This document shows, one piece after another, positions 27,405 to 35,878 of a stretch of 64,000 bases of DNA. The stretch lies in contig NZ_LT629772.1 in assembly GCF_900105385.1 (NCBI RefSeq), positions 1,550,001 to 1,614,000 of the forward strand. Direction: 5' to 3'. Under the pieces are notes generated by a model. The model saw nothing but the letters and a program-made list of their open reading frames with translations. It made no database searches and was not told the DNA's origin. Each line of letters begins with the position of its first letter. Position 1 is the stretch's first letter. Made by a program: the position numbers and the translations under genes. The DNA comes from Microlunatus soli (GTDB taxonomy: Bacteria; Actinomycetota; Actinomycetes; Propionibacteriales; Propionibacteriaceae).

Positions 27405-29489
27405 TCAGATCTGTGGCACCCGGCGGATCGCCCCGACCGGCCGGGGTTGCGCGGCCAGCGCGGCGACGGTCTGCGGATCGGCCTGGTCGACGAGTTGTGC
27501 GAGCCGCGCCATGGTCCGGTCGAGTTCGGCGGCAAGTCTCGCCTCGTCGGCGTCGGTGAACCGGTAGCTCGGTGGGTCGGCCACCAGGTCGTCGCCGAGT
27601 ACGGCGCGGCCGAGGCGGTAGGACTCGGCCCAGGCCGGCAGCACCGACAGCAGCGCGCGGTAGCGGACCCAGCGATGGTTGTCCCAGCCGGTCCGGGTCG
27701 GCCGGCCGTCGACCAGTGGCGGATAGTGCGGCTGGTCGAACTGGTCCATGATCGCCTGCGCGGCATACTCGCCGCGGCCGGCGAGCCGTTCGATGGTGGC
27801 GTCGCTCATCGCCAGGTTGATGCCGCCCTCCCGTGCGGTCTGCAGGACCCGGACGATCCGATCCCGGAATCCTGGGAAATTCAGCTGGGTGTTGTCCTGC
27901 CAGCTGCTCGACGAGGTGTAGATCGCGCCGAAGAAGCCGAGGATCGCGGCAAGTCCGCGGCTCGGCCAGCGGGCGATCTTTGGCGCCAGACCGTCGGCGT
28001 TGTCCTGCGCCCATTCCACCGCGTCGCGGGCATCGTCGGTCTCGTCGATGGCCGGCTGTACACCGGGCGGGAAACTCTGCAGGTTGATCGCATAGGTCGG
28101 CCGGGTCGGCAGTGCGGCATCGAACAACTGCACCGGGAAGTTGCTGGACAGTCCACCGTCGGAGAACCAGACGTGTTCGAAATGTCGTGGACCGGTCGGG
28201 TCGAGCCTGGGGTTGCCGCCGAGGTCGGTTCGTTCGACCGCCCAGAGTGGGACCGCGGAGATCATCATCGGCATGCTCAACGACATCCGCACCGCGACCA
28301 CGATCGGCAGGTGCTCGGCATCGGGCAGCCGGCGCAGCCCCGGCGAATGCTGCAACGCCTGGTCATGCTCGCTCTGCCAGGCGACCGGGTCACGGTCCTG
28401 CGGCGTACGCGACGCCGGCGCGGCCTGCAGCGCTGCCAGCACCGACGCCGGGAAGATCCGTCGCCATTCGTCGGCGTCGTAGAAGAAGCGCGTCGACTCG
28501 AACGGCAGCTCGTACGGTCTGGACTCGCTCAGGCAGGTGGTGATCACCCGAAGATCGATGGCACGCCGGGTCGGATCCTGCAGCGCGGCTCGCACGGCGT
28601 CGTCCGGGCCACCTGCCGGGGCGCGATGGCCGGCGGTCCACAACTGCCCGAAGGTCAGCGGCGGATCGTCGGCGGTCAGCCCGGCAGCAATGTTGATCTT
28701 GGACTGCAACCATTCGGTGACCGCGGGCTCACCGGTCCCGGTGGACAACCCGGTGCAGATGCCGAAGTTGTTCGCCGGCACGTCACGGGACAGGTTCCTC
28801 AAGATCGCCACCGGCAGCGCGATCAGCTCGATGATCACCAGCAGGACGGCGCCGAGCAGCACCGCCCACGGTCCCGCGACCAGTGCACCCAACAGGATCA
28901 CTGCCAACCCGGGCAGTGCGGCCAGCGTGGCGACCAACGGATATCCGCTGAGGGCGGCGGCCAGAGTGCCGATGATCTTGCTCGGGACCGTCCTCCCCTC
29001 CGGACGATCACCACCGGTCAGCGCGAGCAACAGCCGGAACAACGGTCGCGTCTCCCGTTCCGGCTGGAACAACCGCAGCAAACCGCCACCGCCGAGTTCG
29101 GTCGGGATGTCGTCGAACAGGTCGAAACCGCCACCACCGGTCGTCCTGCCGTACTCAGCGGCGGCAGCCACCGCCGCCGCCATCGCGCCCGCCGAAGTGC
29201 CTCCGATGCCGCGCAGCCGATACCGCTCGGCCAGTGCTGCCAGCGCCCGCGGATAGATCACCCCTGACGCCGTACCGCCCTGCAGTACGACATCGCATTC
29301 CTCGGCGGCTCCGGCCGAGCTCCCCGAGGGCGCTGAGCTTGTCGAAGGGACGGCGTCAGCGGTGCCCCCGGCGTCGACCGGCCCAGATCGCGGTCCTTCG
29401 ACAGGCTCAGCACCCTCGATCGGTCCATCGACAGACTCGGGATGCTGCGGATGGCGAGGCTGTCCGGGTGCGGAGTCGGAGTTGGGCAT
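27405..29489 (-). CDS. Patatin-like phospholipase family protein with central membrane segments
   Basis: A 694-aa lipid acyl hydrolase candidate. The oxyanion segment is VVLQGGTASGVIYPRAL, the nucleophile Ser99 is in GIGGTSAGAM, and the catalytic Asp is in FSDGGLSSNFPVQLFDAALP. A hydrophobic block around residues 175-235 (LVATLAALPGLAVILLGALV and following) can form two or three membrane helices, which is unusual inside a patatin domain. The first 65 residues are low-complexity and partly encoded by two inverted copies of a dispersed repeat, so the true start may be later. Divergent from a MarR gene. Confidence 0.85.
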   Translation of the reverse strand: MPNSDSAPGQPRHPQHPESVDGPIEGAEPVEGPRSGPVDAGGTADAVPSTSSAPSGSSAGAAEECDVVLQGGTASGVIYPRALAALAERYRLRGIGGTSAGAMAAAVAAAAEYGRTTGGGGFDLFDDIPTELGGGGLLRLFQPERETRPLFRLLLALTGGDRPEGRTVPSKIIGTLAAALSGYPLVATLAALPGLAVILLGALVAGPWAVLLGAVLLVIIELIALPVAILRNLSRDVPANNFGICTGLSTGTGEPAVTEWLQSKINIAAGLTADDPPLTFGQLWTAGHRAPAGGPDDAVRAALQDPTRRAIDLRVITTCLSESRPYELPFESTRFFYDADEWRRIFPASVLAALQAAPASRTPQDRDPVAWQSEHDQALQHSPGLRRLPDAEHLPIVVAVRMSLSMPMMISAVPLWAVERTDLGGNPRLDPTGPRHFEHVWFSDGGLSSNFPVQLFDAALPTRPTYAINLQSFPPGVQPAIDETDDARDAVEWAQDNADGLAPKIARWPSRGLAAILGFFGAIYTSSSSWQDNTQLNFPGFRDRIVRVLQTAREGGINLAMSDATIERLAGRGEYAAQAIMDQFDQPHYPPLVDGRPTRTGWDNHRWVRYRALLSVLPAWAESYRLGRAVLGDDLVADPPSYRFTDADEARLAAELDRTMARLAQLVDQADPQTVAALAAQPRPVGAIRRVPQI
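29331..29410. repeat. Inverted pair of CTTCGACARGCTCAG repeats within coding sequence
   Basis: CGCTGAGCTTGTCGAAGGGA at 29331-29350 and CCTTCGACAGGCTCAG at 29395-29410 are inverted copies of a repeat found elsewhere only between genes. Here they encode part of the patatin N-terminal extension (STSSAPSG and GAEPVEGP). Confidence 0.7.
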
Positions 29490-29558
29490 GGTTCATCTTG
29501 TCCTGATCGGGCCGTCGAGGGCCCGGACCGACGCACCGGTGGCCGCAACGTCTCGACA

Positions 29559-29578
29559 TCAAGAATCTTGAATACAAT
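29559..29578 (+). promoter_or_regulatory. MarR operator and leaderless promoter
   Basis: The palindrome TCAAGAATCTTGA (29559-29571) directly abuts the -10 TACAAT (29573-29578), whose expected start point is the A of the ATG at 29585. There is no ribosome site, so the mRNA is probably leaderless. The operator position suggests autoregulation by the MarR protein, and control of the divergent patatin gene is possible. Confidence 0.65.
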
Positions 29579-29584
29579 CGGGTC

Positions 29585-30184
29585 ATGTCGGATGACACCG
29601 GATCTCGCTCAGCGCAGCCGGCGGACGCTGCGCCGCTGCACGATGACGGCACCGAGATCCTGCACGACGAAGGCCCCGAGATCCTGCGCGACGAGGTCGA
29701 CGGCCTGGTCGAGGCGTGGCAACGCGAACGCCCCGACCTGGATGTGACCCCGATGGCGGTGCTGTCCCGGGTCACCCGACTGGCGCACTACCTCGATCGG
29801 CAACGCCGGATCTCCTTCAGCCGCCATGATCTGGAGTCCTGGGAATTCGACGTGCTGGCGGCGTTGCGGCGCTCCGGTGAGCCCTATCAGCTCTCCCCCG
29901 GCCAACTGCTCCGCGAGACGATGGTCACCTCCGGCACGATGACCAACCGGGTGGATCGGCTCACCGCGCGCGGACTGGTCACCCGGACCGATCACCCCGA
30001 CGATCGCCGCGGCGTCCTGGTCCGGCTGACCACCGACGGCAAGCAGTCGGTGGACGCCGCGATCGAGGACCTGATGCAGGCCGAGCAACAGATCCTCGCC
30101 GTGCTGCCGGCGGCCCAACGCAGTCAGCTCGCCGAAGCGCTGCGTCGACTGATCGCCCCGTACGACAGCAACGGGCAGATCTGA
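29585..30184 (+). CDS. MarR family transcriptional regulator
   Basis: A 199-aa winged-helix regulator. The HTH region reads LSPGQLLRETMVTSGTMTNRVDRL, followed by the wing RTDHPDDRRGVLVRLTTDG with the conserved DxRG. An acidic extension of about 40 residues precedes the usual MarR helices. The ATG at 29585 sits 7 nt after a TACAAT box and immediately downstream of a palindromic operator. Confidence 0.92.
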   Translation: MSDDTGSRSAQPADAAPLHDDGTEILHDEGPEILRDEVDGLVEAWQRERPDLDVTPMAVLSRVTRLAHYLDRQRRISFSRHDLESWEFDVLAALRRSGEPYQLSPGQLLRETMVTSGTMTNRVDRLTARGLVTRTDHPDDRRGVLVRLTTDGKQSVDAAIEDLMQAEQQILAVLPAAQRSQLAEALRRLIAPYDSNGQI

Positions 30185-30202
30185 TCCGGTTACGCCCTGC
30201 CC

Positions 30203-30364
30203 TAGCCTGGATCCACCGATCTGCGGCTACTGCGCGACCCATCCGGGCCCATCGGCGGCGTTGCCGCCGCTCAACGGTCAACCAGACCGCCCTCGCGCCG
30301 GCAACGTGCCGATGCACCCGCCTGGTGCCGCTCGCTACGCCGCAAATCGGTGGATCCAGGCTTA
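30203..30364 (+). repeat. ~160-bp structured dispersed element, copy R2
   Basis: Arms TAGCCTGGATCCACCGATCT (30203-30222) and, inverted, the end at 30339-30364 pair over about 24 bp. The core CATCGGCGGCGTTGCCGCCG starts at offset 47 and folds on itself. Three further hairpins are visible: CGGTC-AACCA-GACCG, CGGCA-ACG-TGCCG and GCACC-CGCCT-GGTGC. It occupies nearly the whole gap between the MarR and GH35 genes. Confidence 0.8.
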
Positions 30365-30368
30365 GGCT
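30363..30368 (+). promoter_or_regulatory. Leaderless -10 of the GH35 gene
   Basis: TAGGCT, six bases before the GTG at 30375, with no ribosome site. The box is formed by the outer end of repeat R2. Confidence 0.5.
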
Positions 30369-30374
30369 CGTCCG

Positions 30375-32162
30375 GTGACTACCGAGCGCATCGAAATCAG
30401 CTACGCCCAAGATCATTTCCTCCGTAACGACGAACGCCACCAGATCATCTCCGGCGCACTGCACTACTTCCGCATCCCCGCGGCGCTCTGGGAGGACCGG
30501 CTGCGCCGGCTGCGGGCGCTCGGTTGCAACACCGTCGAGACCTATGTCGCCTGGAACTTCCACCAGCCGCACGCCGCCCGGCCGGCCGACTTCACCGGTG
30601 ATCGCGACCTCGGCCGGTTCCTCGATCTGGCCGCGTCCCTGGATCTGGACATCCTGGTCCGTCCCGGGCCGTACATCTGCGCCGAATGGGACAACGGCGG
30701 TCTACCGGCGTGGTTACTCGATGATCATCGGGCGCTCGACGCCTTGCGCACCAGCGACCCCGGATACCTTGATCATGTCGACAACTGGTTCGACACGCTG
30801 CTGCCGATCATCGTCCGCCGGCAGGCAGATCGTGGCGGACGAGTGGTCGGCGTCCAGGTGGAGAACGAGTACGGCAGTTACGGCAATGATCATGACTACC
30901 TGGCCCACCTGCGGGACGGCCTGATCGAACGTGGCGTCTCAGTGATGCTCTTCACCTCCGACGGACCGAGCACCCTGATGCTGTCCGGCGGCCGGGTGCC
31001 TCAGACGCTGGCCACCGTCAACTTCGGTTCCCGGCAACAGGAGGCGTTCGCCCTGCTGGACAGCCAGCAGCCGGACCGGCCCGGGATATGCATGGAATTC
31101 TGGAACGGTTGGTTCGACCACTGGGGCACCGAACATCACAGCCGGGATGCCGACGACGCGGCCGCCGAACTTCAGGCGATGCTGGCCGCAGGCCGCTCGG
31201 TCAACCTCTACATGGCTCACGGCGGCACCAGCTTCGGCACCTGGGCCGGCGCCAATCTCGGCCCGGACGGCGATCTGCAGCCGACGATCACCAGCTACGA
31301 CTACGACGCTCCGATCGCCGAGGACGGCCGGTCGACCGACAAGTTCGAGGCGTTCCGCCGGGTGATCGCCGAGCACACCGGCCTCGAACCGGACCGACTC
31401 CCCGAACCGGGGCCCGTCCTGGCCGAACGGACCGTGCCGGTCACCGAGTCGGTCGCCCTGGACGCCGTTCTTGATCAACTCGACGCGGTCCCCAGCCCGA
31501 CCCCCGAACGGTTCGAACGACTCGGCCTGCACCACGGTGTGACGCGCTACCGGACCAGCATCGCCGGGCCGATCGCCGGCCGGGTCAGCCTCAGCGGTCT
31601 GGCCGATCTGGCCGACATCGTGGTCGACGGATCCGTTGTCGGTCGTCTCGGCCGATCCGCCATCGACGCCGCGTACCCGGCGGCCGCTGACCATGGCGTC
31701 GACCTCGAACTGGCTGACGGTGATCATCGTCTGGATGTGGTGGTGCATTCGCTGGGCCGGGTCAACTTCGGACCGGGACTCGGCGACCGGAAAGGGCTCG
31801 GCTCGGTCCGGTTGGACTACCAGCATCTGTTCGGGTTCGAGCAGGCGGCCCTCGATCTGACCGCGCTGCCCGACCTGTCGACCGCGCCGTGGGCAGCACC
31901 GACGGACGCCGCCGGATTCTTCCGGACAACCGTCACCGTCGACACCACCGGCGACAGCTATCTCGAACTGCCGGGCTGGCAGCACGGCTACCTGTTCCTG
32001 AACGGCTTCAACCTCGGCCGCTACTGGAACACCGTCGCACCGCAACGCACCCTCTACGCCCCCGCACCGCTGTGGCGACAGGGGGCCAACGAATTGGTGA
32101 TCTTGGAGTTCGGCCACCCCGGCCGAGAGCTGGCCCTCCGCTCCACCCCCGATCTCGGCTGA
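30375..32162 (+). CDS. GH35 beta-galactosidase
   Basis: A 595-aa retaining beta-galactosidase without a signal peptide, so intracellular. The start HFLRNDERHQIISGALHYFR and LVRPGPYICAEWDNGGLPAW are hallmarks of GH35. The acid/base is Glu165 in VQVENEYGSYG and the nucleophile Glu241 in CMEFWNGWFDHWG. The C-terminal beta-domain ends with the jelly-roll segment YLFLNGFNLGRYWN. Single-gene unit; its GTG start lies directly after element R2. Confidence 0.95.
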   Translation: MTTERIEISYAQDHFLRNDERHQIISGALHYFRIPAALWEDRLRRLRALGCNTVETYVAWNFHQPHAARPADFTGDRDLGRFLDLAASLDLDILVRPGPYICAEWDNGGLPAWLLDDHRALDALRTSDPGYLDHVDNWFDTLLPIIVRRQADRGGRVVGVQVENEYGSYGNDHDYLAHLRDGLIERGVSVMLFTSDGPSTLMLSGGRVPQTLATVNFGSRQQEAFALLDSQQPDRPGICMEFWNGWFDHWGTEHHSRDADDAAAELQAMLAAGRSVNLYMAHGGTSFGTWAGANLGPDGDLQPTITSYDYDAPIAEDGRSTDKFEAFRRVIAEHTGLEPDRLPEPGPVLAERTVPVTESVALDAVLDQLDAVPSPTPERFERLGLHHGVTRYRTSIAGPIAGRVSLSGLADLADIVVDGSVVGRLGRSAIDAAYPAAADHGVDLELADGDHRLDVVVHSLGRVNFGPGLGDRKGLGSVRLDYQHLFGFEQAALDLTALPDLSTAPWAAPTDAAGFFRTTVTVDTTGDSYLELPGWQHGYLFLNGFNLGRYWNTVAPQRTLYAPAPLWRQGANELVILEFGHPGRELALRSTPDLG

Positions 32163-32171
32163 TCCCCTGGG

Positions 32172-32243
32172 TCCTGAGCCTGTCGAAGGACCGCGAACCA
32201 CCACCAGCACTCCAGCCCAACCACCCCTTCGACAAGCTCAGGG
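32172..32243. repeat. Inverted REP-like pair at a convergent junction
   Basis: TCCTGAGCCTGTCGAAGGA (32172-32190) and CCTTCGACAAGCTCAGGG (32226-32243) can form an ~18-bp stem between the convergent GH35 and ltrA genes. A transcription-end role is possible; no T-tract is present. Confidence 0.7.
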
Positions 32244-32280
32244 ACCTGATCGCGCTACCCACGCTCAGGGCCTGCCAGGG

Positions 32281-33510
32281 CTACTCCGCGGTGTTCACCA
32301 GGCCGGCGAATCGGACTTCGATGATCAACAGCACGATGCAGATCACGGCGGTGATCAGTTCCGGCACCGGGGTGAAGGTGGAGCCGAGGACGGCAACCAC
32401 CGCGACCGCAAACGGGACCACGGTGCGCCAACTCGCGTCGTGGAAACGCAGATGCAGGACCCACAACGCGGTCATCAGGATCGCCACCGCACCGGTGATC
32501 AGTGCCGCCGAACCCAGCGCCGAGACCTCTCCCTCGTGGTTCCAGTAGTCGACCCGTGCTCCGAGCCCGGCGCCGATCGCGGCAGCCGAGGCGAAGATCA
32601 GATAGTGACCGTAGCCCCACAGGTAGGACTGCCCGCTGCCGGTCATCCGGAACCGGATCAGGGTCGCCGCCGCGCTGCGCGAGAAGTACAGCCACCACAG
32701 GCTGAAGACGATCGCCACCCCCGAGGTTGCAACGATCAACACCTCCGGGTGCTCGAAGGTCCAGCTCTGTACCTCCTGACCCGCTTCACCGCCGTGGCCG
32801 CCCTGCTCCGGCGCCGCCAGCACCTGCTGGATCGAGGTCATGGTGGACAGGATCACCTCGCCGAGCACGATGATGAAGAACAGGCTGTACCGCTCGGCGA
32901 CGTGGTGCGGGTGCCAGGTGGTCGGCACCCGCCGCTCGGCGAAGACCGGGACAGCGAACTCGCAGAGCATGATCAGCACCCAGACCGGGATCGCTGCCTG
33001 GGACGGCAGGAAGAGGAAGATCACCCAGAGCACTTGGACCGCGATGATGCCGACGGCGTATCGGCGACAGGTGATCGCCCGACCCGGATCCTGTCGAGCC
33101 GCCCTCAGCCATTGCGCCACCAGAGCGACGCGCATCACGATGTAGCCGATGACGGCGATCGTGAAGTGCCCGTCGAACATCGCCTCCACGCCGGCCGCGA
33201 TGATCAACGAACCGACGATCTGCAGGATCGTCAACAACCGATAGATCACGTCGTCGTTGTCGTAAGCGGATGCGAACCAGGTGAAGTTCAACCAGGTCCA
33301 CCAGATCGCCATGAAGGCCATCGCGAAACCGATCAGCCCGTGTGCGATCTCACCTTCGACGAAGGCGTGATGCAACTGCACCGAGGTCTGCGCCACCGCA
33401 ACGACGAAGCACAGGTCGGTCAACAGTTCCAGCGGTGTCGCGACCCGGTGCTGTTCGTCGGGGTCGCGCGGTCGGATGGCCCGGATCAGCGGGCCGGTGG
33501 GGCTCGGCAT
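32281..33510 (-). CDS. ltrA: Low temperature requirement protein A (LtrA) family membrane protein
   Basis: A 409-aa polytopic membrane protein. The family signature at the N-terminus is clear: RVATPLELLTDLCFVVAVAQ, then IWWTWLNFTWFASAYDNDD. About ten hydrophobic helices follow, with RYSLFFIIVLGEVILSTMTS in the centre and FSLWWLYFSRSAA after it. LtrA was named from a Listeria cold-growth mutant; its biochemical role is unknown. TAACCT (33517-33522) six bases before the ATG suggests a leaderless transcript. Confidence 0.93.
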   Translation of the reverse strand: MPSPTGPLIRAIRPRDPDEQHRVATPLELLTDLCFVVAVAQTSVQLHHAFVEGEIAHGLIGFAMAFMAIWWTWLNFTWFASAYDNDDVIYRLLTILQIVGSLIIAAGVEAMFDGHFTIAVIGYIVMRVALVAQWLRAARQDPGRAITCRRYAVGIIAVQVLWVIFLFLPSQAAIPVWVLIMLCEFAVPVFAERRVPTTWHPHHVAERYSLFFIIVLGEVILSTMTSIQQVLAAPEQGGHGGEAGQEVQSWTFEHPEVLIVATSGVAIVFSLWWLYFSRSAAATLIRFRMTGSGQSYLWGYGHYLIFASAAAIGAGLGARVDYWNHEGEVSALGSAALITGAVAILMTALWVLHLRFHDASWRTVVPFAVAVVAVLGSTFTPVPELITAVICIVLLIIEVRFAGLVNTAE

Positions 33511-33516
33511 GGCCTC

Positions 33517-33522
33517 AGGTTA
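33517..33522 (-). promoter_or_regulatory. Leaderless -10 of ltrA
   Basis: Minus-strand TAACCT followed by six bases and the ATG at 33510. Confidence 0.5.
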
Positions 33523-33551
33523 AACGGTCCCGAGCTTGCAAGGAACAGGTG

Positions 33552-34658
33552 TCATCCGACGTCGACGATGACTCCCAGGGTGCCGCCGCCGGGAGGTCCC
33601 TGTTGGACGGCCGAAGCCGAGATCCAGATCAGAGTGTCCTGCAGCCAGCCGGCGAGCATCCCGCCGACCGCTGTCTTGGCGTCGTAGCCGGGGTTCTCGG
33701 TGACCTGGCGCCGCCCCCGGAGCCTGCCCCGGGGAGCGCCGCTGATCTTGGCATAGACCGAGACCACCCGCCGTTGTTGATCTTCGGTGAGTGGTCCGTC
33801 CCCGACGTCGAGGCCGGCCGACCGGAGTGCTCGTGGCAGCGCGTGGACGTCGAGCAGGTCTGCCATCACGGCGTGCCCGACGCGTAGCCGACCGGCTGCG
33901 TCGGCGCGGTTGCCGAACGCGATCAGCTGGGTGTGCGGGCCGTCACCGCCCACCGGCTCCCAGGCGTTGGCCGACACGGCCGAGCGTCCGGTCCAGACGT
34001 CGAGGTCGCCGATCACCGCTGGATCGGAGAGTTCCAGACCCTCGGTTGCGACCGCGATGCCGAGTCCGGCACTGCCACTGGTCGTGCGGAAGACGGTGGC
34101 ATCGTCGACCGCAGGGATGTCGTGGCGCTCCCGCGCACGCTGGATCTCTTCCAGGACGGGGTGATAGGCCTTGCCGACGACGTACTCGATCTCGCTCGGG
34201 CGAATCCCGGCGTCGCGAGCGGCGCCGCGTACCGTGTCGGCAATGGCCCGGACGACCTGCAGTCCCCCGGTCCATTCGGGGCGCATGATCGCCGATCGTG
34301 CGGTGCCGATGGCCAGCCGGCCGGAGCCATCGGCGGTCGAATCGGCCCGGTACCGGCTGAAGACGACGATCTGAGGTGTCAACAGTCCCGCGATGCCGGC
34401 GGTGAAGATCATCGGGATCGCGTCGATCTCACGAGCCGATCGGCTGCCCTGCTCGACCAGGAAGGCCCGGACGGCACGGTCGGCGTCGACCCTGCTGTTC
34501 TCCACCGACGTGCTGGAGATCGTCTTTCCGGTGACCGCGATGATCTTGTCCGGATCGATCCGCCCTTCGGACACCAGTTCGGCCAGTCCGGCGGTGTCGC
34601 GCGGATGCTCCATCGGGATTCGGACCGCATCGACGGCGAGCGACGTTTCCTCAGACAC
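33552..34658 (-). CDS. Ring-opening amidohydrolase (cyanuric acid hydrolase/barbiturase, AtzD family), divergent member
   Basis: A 368-aa member of the small AtzD family, which opens cyanuric acid or barbiturate rings with three Ser-Lys dyads in three similar domains. Family landmarks are AVTGKTISS (Lys, domain 1), YVVGKAYHPVLEE (Lys, domain 2), TTSGSAGLGIAVA (Ser, domain 2), VYAKISGAPRGRLRGRR (Lys, domain 3), and ISASAVQQGPPGGGTLGVIV (Ser, domain 3). The usual SGGTEG and SGGAEHQG consensus segments read FTAGIAG and SASAVQQG here, so another ring substrate is likely. The GTG at 34658 overlaps the upstream amidohydrolase stop by 8 bases. Last gene of a five-gene operon-like run. Confidence 0.88.
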   Translation of the reverse strand: MSEETSLAVDAVRIPMEHPRDTAGLAELVSEGRIDPDKIIAVTGKTISSTSVENSRVDADRAVRAFLVEQGSRSAREIDAIPMIFTAGIAGLLTPQIVVFSRYRADSTADGSGRLAIGTARSAIMRPEWTGGLQVVRAIADTVRGAARDAGIRPSEIEYVVGKAYHPVLEEIQRARERHDIPAVDDATVFRTTSGSAGLGIAVATEGLELSDPAVIGDLDVWTGRSAVSANAWEPVGGDGPHTQLIAFGNRADAAGRLRVGHAVMADLLDVHALPRALRSAGLDVGDGPLTEDQQRRVVSVYAKISGAPRGRLRGRRQVTENPGYDAKTAVGGMLAGWLQDTLIWISASAVQQGPPGGGTLGVIVDVG

Positions 34659-35862
34659 CTGGTGTCCTCGGCGGCAGATACGTCCCGGCGCGTGCGACGA
34701 CGCGGCCGGCCTTGATCACCGTCCGCTCGACCGGCAGCGTCACGATCGGTTCGATCGGTGTCTCGCCCGGTAGCAACACCAGGTCGGCCGCCCCACCGAC
34801 GGTGATGCCGCGGCTGTCGAGGTCCATGATCGCCGCCCCGCCGACGCTGATCAGATCGAACACGGTGTCCAGCTCGTCATCGGTGGACAATCCGTTGCGC
34901 CAGGCCAACTGATAGCCCTTGAACAGCATGTCCGATCGATTCATCGGACCCCACGAGTCCAGTGCACCGTCGCAGCCGGCGCCGACGTTCACGCCCGATG
35001 CACGCAACAGCGGCAACGGTGGCTTCGGATCACCGCTGGGTGCATTCGTGGTCACCGCGACGCCGGCCTCGGCCAGGTCGTCGACCAGCTTCCGTGCTGC
35101 CGACTCCCCGATCCCGCCGAGGAAGTCCGGGTGACTGATCACTACCCGGCCCGCCAGCTCTGCACGTCGGGTCCGTTCGATGATCAACTCCGCCGAGAAG
35201 GCGCCCAGAGCGCCACCCTCGTGCAGATGGACGTCGACCCCGGCGTGGTGCCGCTCCGCAAGCGCGAACAACAGGTCGAGATGCTGCACCGGATCACGTT
35301 CGAGCAGGCACGGATCGATCCCGCCGATCACGTCGGCGCCACAAGCCAGAGCCTGGTCCAGGAGCTCCGCTGTCCCCGGGCGGGCTGCCACTCCGCTCTG
35401 CGGGAAGGCGATGATCTGCATCGTCAAGGCGTGCGCGTACGTTTCCCGGACCGCCAACATCGCCTCCAGTCCACGAAGACCGCCGTCGGTGTCGATGTCG
35501 ACGAACGCCCGGGTGCTGGTCGCGCCGTTGCTGATCATGATCTCCGCGTTGCGCCCGATCTGGCGCTGGTAGTCCCACTCCGGCGTCTTGCGCAGCCGCC
35601 GTTCGTCGGCCACCATCTGCTGCAGTCCGCGGCCGGGTTCCCGGCGATACCAGGGCATGCCGACCAGTGACTTGTCCAGGTGGGAATGTGCGTCGACGAA
35701 CCCCGGCAGTAGCACCTGATTGCTGCCGTCGATCACCTCGACACCGTCGGGAGCCGCCGGTCCGACGCCGATCGACACGATCTTGCCGTCCATGATCAAC
35801 ACGTCGCAGCGCTGCTGGTGGCCCCGCGGCAACACGTCGGTGATCAACAGGTTGTTCGCCAT
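34651..35862 (-). CDS. Cytosine-deaminase-like amidohydrolase 1
   Basis: A 403-aa metal-dependent hydrolase of the CodA-like branch. The metal motif is PGFVDAHSHLDKSL, then VDVHLHEGGALG (third His), VISHPDFLGG (fourth His) and VGAGCDGALDSWGP (metal Asp). The ATG at 35862 (MANNLLITDVL) has GGAG at 5 nt. It is followed with an 8-base overlap by the AtzD-type enzyme and preceded 16 bp by a related amidohydrolase. Likely deaminates or hydrolyses an N-heterocycle such as an aminopyrimidine or triazine; substrate unproven. Confidence 0.88.
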   Translation of the reverse strand: MANNLLITDVLPRGHQQRCDVLIMDGKIVSIGVGPAAPDGVEVIDGSNQVLLPGFVDAHSHLDKSLVGMPWYRREPGRGLQQMVADERRLRKTPEWDYQRQIGRNAEIMISNGATSTRAFVDIDTDGGLRGLEAMLAVRETYAHALTMQIIAFPQSGVAARPGTAELLDQALACGADVIGGIDPCLLERDPVQHLDLLFALAERHHAGVDVHLHEGGALGAFSAELIIERTRRAELAGRVVISHPDFLGGIGESAARKLVDDLAEAGVAVTTNAPSGDPKPPLPLLRASGVNVGAGCDGALDSWGPMNRSDMLFKGYQLAWRNGLSTDDELDTVFDLISVGGAAIMDLDSRGITVGGAADLVLLPGETPIEPIVTLPVERTVIKAGRVVARAGTYLPPRTPGV

Positions 35863-35878
35863 CTCTGCTCCGATTCCG

